In this document: positions 24,360 through 31,690 of the stretch, one piece after another | How positions within the stretch are numbered: the stretch's first letter is position 1 | Layout of the letters: each line of letters opens with the position of its first letter | Assembly: GCF_029846175.1 (NCBI RefSeq) | Contig: NZ_JARWAC010000007.1 | Coordinates: forward strand, 1-64,000 | Length of the DNA stretch: 64,000 bases | Source: Sphaerisporangium sp. TRM90804 | GTDB taxonomy: Bacteria > Actinomycetota > Actinomycetes > Streptosporangiales > Streptosporangiaceae | Reading direction: 5' to 3' | Notes under the pieces: generated by a model | Told to the model about the DNA's origin: nothing | Seen by the model: only the letters and a program-made list of their open reading frames with translations | Database searches by the model: none | Made by a program: the position numbers and the translations under genes

Positions 24360-25469
24360 ATGGCTCTGGACCACTACTACCTGCTCGGACGCTCCGGGCT
24401 GCGCGTCAGCCGGCTGGCGCTGGGCACGATGAACTTCGGCACCGGCGGTTTCCACGCCGCGTACGGCAAGACCGAGGAGGAGGCCCGCCCCGTCTTCCGC
24501 CGCTACATCGAGGCGGGCGGGAACCTCGTCGACACCGCGGACTTCTACACCGCCGGCGAGAGCGAGACCATCCTCGGCAACCTCGTCGCCGAGGCCAAGG
24601 CGCGCGAGCGGGTGGTGCTCACCACCAAGTTCACCAACAGCGTCGACCCCGGGGACCCGAACGCGGGCGGCAACGGCCGCAAGCACATGATCCGGGCGGT
24701 CGAGGCGTCGCTGCGCCGGCTGCGCACCGACTACATCGACCTGTTCCTGCTGCACACGTGGGACCGGATCACCCCCGTCGAGGAGGTCGTGCGCACCTTC
24801 GACGACCTCACCAGAGCCGGGAAGATCCGCTACGCGGGGCTGTCGGACGTGCCGGCCTGGTACGCGGCGCGGGCGCAGACCTACGCCGAGGCCCACTCCC
24901 TCGTCCCGATGGTGACCCTGCAGCTGCCCTACTCCCTGCTCGACCGGTCGATCGAGCTGGAGCACGTCGCGATGGCGGGCACCCTGGGGCTCGGCCTCAC
25001 CGCGTGGAGCCCGCTCGGCGGCGGCTTCCTCACCGGCAAGTACCGCGACACCGGCCAGGGCGTGGCCGGGGAGGGCAGGCTCACCGGCGCGGGCTCGCCC
25101 GGACAATCCTGGACCGACCGGGAATGGCGCCTGCTGGCGGTGCTCGAGAGCGTCGCCGGCGAGCTCGGCGTGTCCATGGCCCAGGTCGCGGTCAACTGGG
25201 TCGCCACCCAGCCCGGGGTCGCCTCGGCGATCGTCGGGGCGAGCAGCGTGGCCCAGCTCGACACCAGCCTGGCCGCGCTCGACTTCGAGCTGCCGGTCGA
25301 CCTGCGCGCGCGGCTCGACGAGGCGAGTTCGGTGCCGCCTCCGTCGGTCTACCGGATGTTCACCCCCGCCTACCAGAGCTGGCTGGTCAGCCCCGGCGTC
25401 AAGGTCGGCGACAAGCCCGCCGAGTACGCCCCGCCCGTACGGAACTGGGCACCCGCCGGCACCGGCTGA
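24360..25469 (+). CDS. aldo/keto reductase
   Basis: 369 residues, a TIM-barrel NADPH-dependent carbonyl reductase. The catalytic tetrad can be read: Asp and Tyr in VDTADFYTAGESE, Lys in VVLTTKFTN, His in DLFLLHTWD. The C-terminal cofactor part is ASAIVGASSVAQLDTSLAALD. It resembles the YajO/YhdN type, which has broad carbonyl substrates. ATG 24360 has CGGAG 11 nt upstream. The gene stands alone behind the palindrome at 24183 and is convergent with the SDR gene. Confidence 0.88.
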   Translation: MALDHYYLLGRSGLRVSRLALGTMNFGTGGFHAAYGKTEEEARPVFRRYIEAGGNLVDTADFYTAGESETILGNLVAEAKARERVVLTTKFTNSVDPGDPNAGGNGRKHMIRAVEASLRRLRTDYIDLFLLHTWDRITPVEEVVRTFDDLTRAGKIRYAGLSDVPAWYAARAQTYAEAHSLVPMVTLQLPYSLLDRSIELEHVAMAGTLGLGLTAWSPLGGGFLTGKYRDTGQGVAGEGRLTGAGSPGQSWTDREWRLLAVLESVAGELGVSMAQVAVNWVATQPGVASAIVGASSVAQLDTSLAALDFELPVDLRARLDEASSVPPPSVYRMFTPAYQSWLVSPGVKVGDKPAEYAPPVRNWAPAGTG

Positions 25470-25538
25470 CGAACCGCCCGTCCACCGCGGCGGCACGCCG
25501 GCCGCTCCTCACCGGGCCGCGGCTTCGCCCGGGACGCG

Positions 25539-26222
25539 TCAGTAGGTCGCCCGCCCGCCGCTGATGTCGTAGACGGCGCCGGTGGAGAAGCTGACCCGGT
25601 CGGAGGCCAGCCAGGCGATCAGCTCGGCGACCTCCTCCGGCTGTCCGACGCGGCGCATCGGGATGAGGCCCGTGATGTGCGCCAGCGCTTCGGGGCTGGT
25701 CGCGGCGTTCATCGGGGTCTCGATCACGGCCGGGGCGATGGCGTTGACCAGCACCCCGCTGGTGGCCAGCTCCTTGCCGAGGGACTTGGTCAGGCCGATG
25801 ACGGCGGCCTTGGAGGCGGAGTAGGGCGCCATGTTCGGGTTGCCGTCCTTGCCGGCCATGCTGGCGAGGTTGACGACGCGGCCCCAGCCGCGCTCGCGCA
25901 TGCCGGGGACGAACGCGCGGCAGGTGTGGAAGGTGCCGTGCACGTTCACCTCGAAGGTCCGCCGCCAGCCGTCCGGCGCGACCTCCCAGAGCGGGGCGTT
26001 GGGGCCGACGATCCCGGCGGAGTTGACCAGGATGTCGACCGGGCCGACGCGCTCCGCGGCGGCGGTCACGGCGTCGGCGTCGGCGACGTCCACGACCAGG
26101 TCGGCCCCTGGGGCGACGTCCAGGGTGATCACCCTGACGCCGTCGGCTGCCAGGCGGACGGCGGCGGCCCTGCCCAGGCCGCTGACGCCTCCGGTGATGA
26201 CGGCGGTGCGGGAGGAGGTCAC
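25539..26222 (-). CDS. short-chain dehydrogenase/reductase (sugar or sugar-acid type)
   Basis: 227 residues. The cofactor loop is TGGVSGLGRA (TGxxxGxG), with NSAGIVG for the NNAG motif and the catalytic Ser (NLASMAGKDG) and Tyr-x3-Lys (YSASK). The Asp at the end of beta-2 (ITLDVAPG) points to NAD rather than NADP. It starts with GTG 26222, 21 nt after the stop of the dehydratase gene and with AAAGGG before it, so the two form an operon. Together with the dehydratase it suggests oxidation of a sugar or hydroxy-acid intermediate. Confidence 0.85.
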   Translation of the reverse strand: MTSSRTAVITGGVSGLGRAAAVRLAADGVRVITLDVAPGADLVVDVADADAVTAAAERVGPVDILVNSAGIVGPNAPLWEVAPDGWRRTFEVNVHGTFHTCRAFVPGMRERGWGRVVNLASMAGKDGNPNMAPYSASKAAVIGLTKSLGKELATSGVLVNAIAPAVIETPMNAATSPEALAHITGLIPMRRVGQPEEVAELIAWLASDRVSFSTGAVYDISGGRATY

Positions 26223-26243
26223 GATGCCCTTTCCGTGCCCGGG

Positions 26244-27959
26244 TCAGTGGGATTCACGCGGCACCTCGTCGCCGCTGGAGCCCGCGAGGAAGTCCAGATC
26301 GGCCCCGGTGTTCGCCTGGCCGACCGTGTCGACGTACAGGCGCTCCCACCCGCGCGACGGCCGGGCGAAGGCCTCGGTCATCGCCGGGGACGGCAGGCGC
26401 GCGGCCAGCTCGCCGGCGGGGACGTCGACGTCGAGCCGCCGGTTCTCCACGTCGAGGACGATCATGTCGCCGGTGCGGACCAGGGCGAGCGGCCCGCCGG
26501 CTGCGGCCTCGGGCGCGACGTGCAGCACGACGGTGCCGTAGGCGGTGCCGCTCATCCGGCCGTCGCAGATGCGCACCATGTCGCGGACGCCCTGGGCGAG
26601 CAGCCGGGGCGGCAGCGGCAGGTTGGCGACCTCGGGCATGCCGGGGTAGCCCTTGGGCCCGCAGCCGCGCAGGATCAGCACCGAGTCGGCGGTGACGTCC
26701 AGGGCGGGATCGTCCAGGCGGGCGTGCAGGTCTTCGACGGAGTCGAAGACGACGGCGGGCCCGCGGTGCCTGAGCAGGTGCGGCGAGGCGGCGGCGGGCT
26801 TGATCACGGCGCCGCCGGGGGCGAGGTTGCCGTACAGCACCGCGATCCCGGCGTCCTCCCGAAGCGGCTTCTCGCGGGGGCGGATGACCTCGCGGTCGTA
26901 GGTCTTGGCGTCGTCCAGGCCGTCGACCAGGGGGCGGCCGGTGACGGTGATGGCGTCCGGGTCGAGCAGGTCGCGCACCTCGCGCAGCACCGCGTGCAGG
27001 CCGCCGGCCCGGTACAGGTCGTCCATGAGGAACCGGCCGGCGGGCTGCAGGTCGACCAGCAGCGGCACGCCGGAGCCGGTGCGGTCGAAGTCGTCCAGGG
27101 TCAGCTCCACGCCCAGCCGCCCGGCGATGGCCAGCAGGTGGACGACCGCGTTGGTGGAGCCGCCGATGGCGGCGAGCGCGACGACGGCGTTGAGGAACGA
27201 GCCGCGGGACAGGACGGTGCTGGGGCGCCGCCCGACGGCGATCATCTCGACGGCGAGCCGGCCGGTCTCGTGGGCGCCCTCCAGCAGGCGGCTGTCGGGG
27301 GCCGGGGTGCCGGCCAGGCCGGGCATGGTCATGCCGAGCACCTCGGCCAGCAGGCCCATGGTGGAGGCGGTGCCCATCGTGTTGCAGTGGCCCTTGCTGC
27401 GGATCATCGAGGACTCCGAGCGCAGGAACTCCGCCGCGCTGAGCGTGCCGGCGCGCACCTCCTCGCTCAGCTTCCACACGTCGGTGCCGCAGCCGAGCGG
27501 CACGCCGCGGAAGGTGCCGGTGAGCATGGGCCCGCCGGGGACGACGACGGCGGGCATGTCGACGGAGGCGGCGGCCATGAGCAGGGCGGGGATGGTCTTG
27601 TCGCAGCCGCCGAGCAGCACCACGCCGTCGATCGGGTTGGCGCGCAGCATCTCCTCGGTGGCCATCGCGGCCATGTTGCGCCACAGCATCGCCGTGGGCC
27701 GGACCTGGGTCTCGCCGAGCGAGACCACCGGCAGGTTCAGCGGGACGCCGCCCGCCTCCCAGATGCCCTGTTTGACGCTCTCGGCGACCTCGTCCAGGTG
27801 GGCGTTGCAGGGGGTCAGGTCGGAGGCGGTGTTGGCGATCGCGATGTGCGGCCGGCCGTCGAAGGCGCCAGACGGCAGCCCGCGCCGCATCCACGCCCGG
27901 TGGATGTAGGCGTTGCGATCGGCGCCGGCGTACCACTGAGCGCTACGGCTCGTCCCCAT
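26244..27959 (-). CDS. IlvD/Edd-family sugar-acid dehydratase
   Basis: 571 residues, the full length of the family. Conserved blocks are ANTASDLTPCNAHL and VVLLGGCDKTIPALLMAAAS, which with GHCNTMGTAST supply three Fe-S cluster cysteines, and CDGRMSGTAYGTVVLH near the C terminus. Members with this C-terminal form and with neighbours of this kind act on aldonic acids such as arabinonate or xylonate rather than on the valine pathway. The context (SDR behind it, zinc dehydrogenase in front) fits a non-phosphorylative pentose or sugar-acid route. Start ATG 27959 is preferred (N terminus MGTSRSAQWYAG); ATG 27977 is possible. Confidence 0.88.
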   Translation of the reverse strand: MGTSRSAQWYAGADRNAYIHRAWMRRGLPSGAFDGRPHIAIANTASDLTPCNAHLDEVAESVKQGIWEAGGVPLNLPVVSLGETQVRPTAMLWRNMAAMATEEMLRANPIDGVVLLGGCDKTIPALLMAAASVDMPAVVVPGGPMLTGTFRGVPLGCGTDVWKLSEEVRAGTLSAAEFLRSESSMIRSKGHCNTMGTASTMGLLAEVLGMTMPGLAGTPAPDSRLLEGAHETGRLAVEMIAVGRRPSTVLSRGSFLNAVVALAAIGGSTNAVVHLLAIAGRLGVELTLDDFDRTGSGVPLLVDLQPAGRFLMDDLYRAGGLHAVLREVRDLLDPDAITVTGRPLVDGLDDAKTYDREVIRPREKPLREDAGIAVLYGNLAPGGAVIKPAAASPHLLRHRGPAVVFDSVEDLHARLDDPALDVTADSVLILRGCGPKGYPGMPEVANLPLPPRLLAQGVRDMVRICDGRMSGTAYGTVVLHVAPEAAAGGPLALVRTGDMIVLDVENRRLDVDVPAGELAARLPSPAMTEAFARPSRGWERLYVDTVGQANTGADLDFLAGSSGDEVPRESH

Positions 27960-28040
27960 GGAGCGACTCTTTCCCATCAGTGAACGTGGACTGCAAGCCG
28001 TGGAACTCCCGGCGAGACCACTCATACCTCACTTTTCACC

Positions 28041-28063
28041 GAACCTCCAGGTGAGGGAGGTTC
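28041..28063. promoter_or_regulatory. GAACCTCC-N7-GGAGGTTC operator candidate
   Basis: A perfect 8-bp inverted repeat with a 7-nt spacer lies between the divergent dehydratase and dehydrogenase genes. CCTCACTTTTCACC just beside it and GGTGAG within the spacer form a second, overlapping symmetry. It is the best candidate for a shared operator of the sugar-acid cluster; no regulator gene is adjacent. Confidence 0.5.
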
Positions 28064-28084
28064 TCGTTCGCCGCGGCGGTGGTC

Positions 28085-28097
28085 TAACGTTCGCACC
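28085..28097 (+). promoter_or_regulatory. leaderless promoter (-10 TAACGT, 7 nt before ATG)
   Basis: TAACGT (28085-28090) is followed by exactly 7 nt and then ATG 28098, the standard geometry of actinobacterial leaderless transcripts, whose first base is the A of the start codon. This supports translation of the short frame that begins there. Confidence 0.5.
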
Positions 28098-28214
28098 ATG
28101 CCTCGGTCGACGCCTCGCGCGCTGGGTTCGCCTCCCCGGGCCCGGCCCGCCGCCGGCCCGCTCGGCCCGCGACCCGGCGGGGGCGCCGTCCGGCACGCCT
28201 TCGAGACGCGGTAG
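28098..28214 (+). CDS. 38-codon leaderless upstream ORF coupled to the dehydrogenase
   Basis: ATG 28098 opens a 38-codon frame ending TAG at 28212-28214, whose last base is the first base of the dehydrogenase GTG (TAGTG overlap). The product is Pro/Arg/Ala-rich and I recognise no family. It could be a leader peptide that carries ribosomes to the dehydrogenase start, which has no ribosome site of its own. It could also be an N-terminal relic. Support is positional, not homology. Confidence 0.4.
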   Translation: MPRSTPRALGSPPRARPAAGPLGPRPGGGAVRHAFETR

Positions 28215-29227
28215 TGCGCGCGCTCGTCGTGACCGGCCCGGGCGAGGCCGGGGTGCGGGAGGTCGAGCCGCCCGTCCCCGCTCCCGGGGAGGTCGTCGTG
28301 GACGTGGAGCGGGTCGGCGTGTGCGGCACCGACGTGGAGCTGTTCACCGGCGAGATGAGCTACCTGCGCACCGGCCGCTCCCGGTACCCGCTGCGTCCCG
28401 GCCACGAGTGGTGCGGCACGGTCGCGGAGCTGGGCGAGGGCGTCGATCCCTCGTGGGCGGGGCGGCGCGTCACGGGCGACACCATGCTCGGCTGCGGGCG
28501 TTGCGACCGCTGCCGCGCCGGCCGCCACCACGTGTGCGCCGACGTGGCCGAGATCGGCATCAGCCGCGGCCGTCCCGGGGCGCTGGCCGAACGGCTCGCC
28601 GTGCCGGCCACGGCCCTGCACGCGCTGCCCGGCGCGGTCGACGCCACGCTCGGCGCGCTGGCCGAGCCGGGCGGCAACGCCCTGCGGGCCGTACACGCGG
28701 CCGGGCTGGAGCCGGGCGGACGGCTGCTGGTGCTGGGCACCGGCACCATCGGACTGCTGACGGCGCTGTTCGCGAGGGCGGGCGGGGCCGAGGTCCACCT
28801 GATGGGCCGCGACGACGCCACCCTGCGCCTGGCCGGGCGCCTCGGTTTCGGCGACGCATGGACGCGGCCGTCGCTGCCCGCGCTGCCATGGCACGCCGTC
28901 GTGGACGCCTCCAACGCGGCCGAGTTGCCCGCGCTCGCCCTCGACCTCGTCGAGCCCGCCGGGCGCGTGGTCTACATCGGCCTGGCCGGCGCGCCGAGCA
29001 CCCTCGACACCCGCGAGCTGGCGCTCAAGGACGTCACCGCCGTCGGCGTCCTCGGCGGTTCGGCCGGCCTGGCCGGGGCCGTCGCCGCCTATGCCGGCGG
29101 CTCGGTCGACGCCCGCCCGCTCGTGGCCGCCACGGTCGGCCTGGCCGAGACCGCCGACGTCCTGGCGGGACGCCGGCCGCGCGGCGCCGGGCCGGGCCCG
29201 AAGATCCACATCGACCCGCGCCGATAA
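28214..29227 (+). CDS. zinc-dependent alcohol/polyol dehydrogenase (MDR family)
   Basis: 337 residues. Catalytic zinc ligands: Cys in RVGVCGTDVELF and His-Glu in RPGHEW. The structural zinc loop is present (GCGRCDRCRAGRHHVC). The NAD(P) loop is VLGTGTIGLL. Relatives act on threonine, sorbitol, xylitol or galactitol; I cannot choose. It is divergent from the dehydratase/SDR operon and probably part of the same sugar-acid pathway. GTG 28214 overlaps the stop of the short upstream frame, and no separate ribosome site is seen. Confidence 0.88.
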   Translation: MRALVVTGPGEAGVREVEPPVPAPGEVVVDVERVGVCGTDVELFTGEMSYLRTGRSRYPLRPGHEWCGTVAELGEGVDPSWAGRRVTGDTMLGCGRCDRCRAGRHHVCADVAEIGISRGRPGALAERLAVPATALHALPGAVDATLGALAEPGGNALRAVHAAGLEPGGRLLVLGTGTIGLLTALFARAGGAEVHLMGRDDATLRLAGRLGFGDAWTRPSLPALPWHAVVDASNAAELPALALDLVEPAGRVVYIGLAGAPSTLDTRELALKDVTAVGVLGGSAGLAGAVAAYAGGSVDARPLVAATVGLAETADVLAGRRPRGAGPGPKIHIDPRR

Positions 29228-29374
29228 GGCCGGGGCATCGGCGCGCCGGCCGACGCCACCTCGCTCTCATATAACCGATTGCCGGGATAAGCGGTGAGAA
29301 GTGGGTAAATTCCGGCCAGACCTGAATCGCGGACAAATGACGTAGTGGAAAAATTACCAGTCGGGGGGGATTTC

Positions 29375-29932
29375 ATGCGCGGGCGATTCCTGCCACTCAT
29401 CGTCGCGACCTCGGTGTCGCTCGTCTTCTACGCGGCGGCGGCCACGCCGGCGATGTCGGAAAGCCGGTCCGACGGCGACGGGCGGCAGGTGGAGGACGCC
29501 ACACACGGCTCCACCGGCGTTTCCTTCCGCATACTCCCCGCGCCCGGCGGCGGCTCTGAACCGGCGGGAAAAGAGCCCGCGGGACAGGCTGAAGCCGGCG
29601 GCGCGCACGGCTTGGACATGGAAATCGCGTGGGACGCCCGCACCACCGTCGAAAGCGGCCGCGGGGTATTCGTCCCGGATCACGAGAATGGAGCTGCCGG
29701 CTCCGGAACAGAGGGGGTGCGGCCGGAGTCGGGAAAGGCGCCCGCCGAGGGCACGGGCCGGGAGAGCACACTCGACCGGCCGGGGCCGCCCGCGTCCGGC
29801 CGGCTGCCCTTCACCGGGGCCGAAGCGCGGGCTCTCCTGGCCGGGGCGGCGGGCGGGCTCTCGGCCGTGATCCTCGGCGCCCTGCTCATACGGCTGTCCG
29901 CCCGGCGCGGGACGCGGCCCGCGTCACGCTGA
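29375..29932 (+). CDS. sortase-anchored surface protein (LPFTG signal)
   Basis: 185 residues. A signal peptide (MRGRFLPLIVATSVSLVF) is followed by a low-complexity Gly/Glu/Pro-rich body without known domains. The C-terminal sorting signal is complete: LPFTG, a hydrophobic helix (LLAGAAGGLSAVILGALLI) and a basic tail (RLSARRG). Sortase would cut after Thr and attach the protein to peptidoglycan. Start ATG 29375 follows GGGGGGG by 5 nt; a GTG 30 nt upstream is less good. No sortase gene lies in the window. AT-richer sequence at 29270-29345 probably holds its promoter. Confidence 0.75.
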   Translation: MRGRFLPLIVATSVSLVFYAAAATPAMSESRSDGDGRQVEDATHGSTGVSFRILPAPGGGSEPAGKEPAGQAEAGGAHGLDMEIAWDARTTVESGRGVFVPDHENGAAGSGTEGVRPESGKAPAEGTGRESTLDRPGPPASGRLPFTGAEARALLAGAAGGLSAVILGALLIRLSARRGTRPASR

Positions 29933-29961
29933 CGAACACCGGCGCCCCGCCCGCCTCGAAC

Positions 29962-29979
29962 AATCCCGTGGACGGGATT
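29962..29979. terminator. AATCCCGT/ACGGGATT hairpin between convergent genes
   Basis: An 8-bp stem with a 2-nt loop, with AT pairs at its base, lies between the sortase-anchored protein gene and the ROK gene. Confidence 0.5.
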
Positions 29980-30010
29980 CTCGTGGTGGCCCGCGCGGCG
30001 GGACGAGCGG

Positions 30011-31240
30011 TCAGACGGAGTAGACGTGGTCGCTGATGAGGCGGGCGGCGCCCACGACGCCGGCGGTGTCGTCGAGTTCGGAGAGCACGATGGGCAGGTT
30101 GCCGGTGGCCAGCGGCAGCGACCGGCGGTAGACGACGCTCCTGATCTCCGCGAGCAGTACGTGGCCCAGCCGGGCGACCCCGCCCGCGATGATCACCAGC
30201 CCGGGGTTGAAGAAGCTGACCAGCCCCGCCAGCACCTGGCCGACGCGGCGCCCGCCGTCCCTGATGAGCTGGATCGCCGCGGAGTCGCCCTGGGCGGCGG
30301 CCGCGGCGACGTCCTCGGCCGACAGCGTGCCGGCGACCGCCAGCCGTTCCGCCAGGTACGGCGAGGCGCCCGAGCGCGCCACGGCCTGCGCCTGGCGGGC
30401 CAGGGCCGCGCCGCTGAAATAGGCCTCCAGGCAGCCGGTGTTGCCGCACCCGCACAGCGAACCGAGCCGGTCGACGCGGATGTGCCCGATGTCTCCCGCG
30501 CTGCCCGACACGCCACGGTAGATCTTGCCGTCGACCACGATGCCGCAGCCGATGCCCGTGCCGATCTTTATGAGCAGGAAGTCGTCCACCTGGCGGGCCA
30601 GCCCGGCGTGCAGCTCCCCGAGCGCCATGATGTTGACGTCGTTGTCGAGCATGGCCGGGCAGTCGAGCTCCCGGCTGATCGTCTCGCGCATGGGGTACCG
30701 GTCCCAGCCCGGCATGATCGGCGGCACCACCGGCACCCCCTCGGCGAAGCTCACCGGCCCGGGCACGCCGATCCCGGCGCCGTGCAGCTGCGTGAACAAC
30801 CCCTGCCGGCGCAGCTTCGCGGCCAGGACGAGCACGCGGCCGAGCACGTGCGCCGGGCCGGACCTGATGTCGCACGGCTCGCTGACGTGGCCGAGCACGC
30901 GCAGCTCGCCGTCGGTGACCGCTACGTCGACCGAGGTCGCCCCGATGTCGATGCCGGCGAATCGGGTGTCGCGCGAGACCCGCACCATGCCCGAGCGGCG
31001 GCCGCCCCGGGAGGCCGCGAGACCGTCGGACTCGGCCAGCCCCAGCCCGACGAGCCGGTTGAGTGCGGCGTTGAGCCTCGAACGCGACATCGGCCGCGGA
31101 TCGACGGACACGGCGCCCGACGGCGCCGGGAGGGCGGGCGCCGCGGTGAGGTCGGCCAGCTCGGCCCGCGAGCGGGGCCCGTCGCGCATCAGGCGGAGCA
31201 GCGCGGCCTGATGCGAGTCCTCCGGCCGATTGGTCTGCAC
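30011..31240 (-). CDS. ROK-family transcriptional regulator
   Basis: 409 residues. The N-terminal part (1-~85) is a winged helix; residues ~95-400 are the ROK sugar-kinase-like fold with FAGIDIGATSVDVAVTD, GVPGPVS and the zinc site GHIRVDR...CGCGNTGCLE. The kinase Asp is present in MLDNDVNIMALGE, but ROK regulators of the NagC/Mlc/XylR type normally use the site to sense sugars. It is divergent from the PQQ-type dehydrogenase gene at 31691, and direct and inverted repeats lie in the 450-bp gap, so it probably controls that gene and the following ThuA gene. Confidence 0.88.
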   Translation of the reverse strand: MQTNRPEDSHQAALLRLMRDGPRSRAELADLTAAPALPAPSGAVSVDPRPMSRSRLNAALNRLVGLGLAESDGLAASRGGRRSGMVRVSRDTRFAGIDIGATSVDVAVTDGELRVLGHVSEPCDIRSGPAHVLGRVLVLAAKLRRQGLFTQLHGAGIGVPGPVSFAEGVPVVPPIMPGWDRYPMRETISRELDCPAMLDNDVNIMALGELHAGLARQVDDFLLIKIGTGIGCGIVVDGKIYRGVSGSAGDIGHIRVDRLGSLCGCGNTGCLEAYFSGAALARQAQAVARSGASPYLAERLAVAGTLSAEDVAAAAAQGDSAAIQLIRDGGRRVGQVLAGLVSFFNPGLVIIAGGVARLGHVLLAEIRSVVYRRSLPLATGNLPIVLSELDDTAGVVGAARLISDHVYSV

Positions 31241-31690
31241 CTAGCACTCCTCGAGTCAGCGCTTGCTCGGTGTAGGCGTCCGGGCGGAACGTACCGCGCG
31301 CTCCCGCCGTTCCGGGCTCCGCGCCCCATCTCAGGCGAACGTTCCAGCGGTCCGCCGCTTCTCCGCGCGGCGGGAGTTTCGACCATCGACGCCGGACTTT
31401 CGACTAAGGACGACGAAAGCCATCGCAGCCTGACCGTAACATCTAGACAGTCTTTACGTAACATTCTAGGCTCACACCAGAACCTGCCAGGCTGTCAGCG
31501 AAAGTTCAGGAGGTGGGCCCACTGGGTGGATGACAACCTCTGACCCGCACCTGTTGACTGATTCACCTACAGCGGTACACAGTTTGTCCGAGTGACGACA
31601 CCGGTGGGATTTCCGCACCCCGCCGCGTCGTTGGCGTGATCGGCGCACGCCTGTCTTGACTTGTACGACAGGAAGCGAGATCGACCGATC
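31241..31690. promoter_or_regulatory. regulatory gap between ROK gene and dehydrogenase gene
   Basis: GTAACATCTAGA (31436-31447) and GTAACATTCTAGG (31458-31470) form a direct repeat of 22-bp period; GTAA (31436) also pairs with TTAC (31454-31457). Upstream, CTTTCG (31397-31402) and CGAAAG (31414-31419) make an inverted repeat with an 11-nt spacer. These are operator candidates for the ROK protein. No gene is seen in the 450 bp. Confidence 0.45.

Noticed and set aside
26244-27959. ilvD of the valine/isoleucine pathway
   Set aside because: No other ilv or leu genes adjoin, and the dehydrogenase/SDR neighbours fit a sugar-acid dehydratase better.
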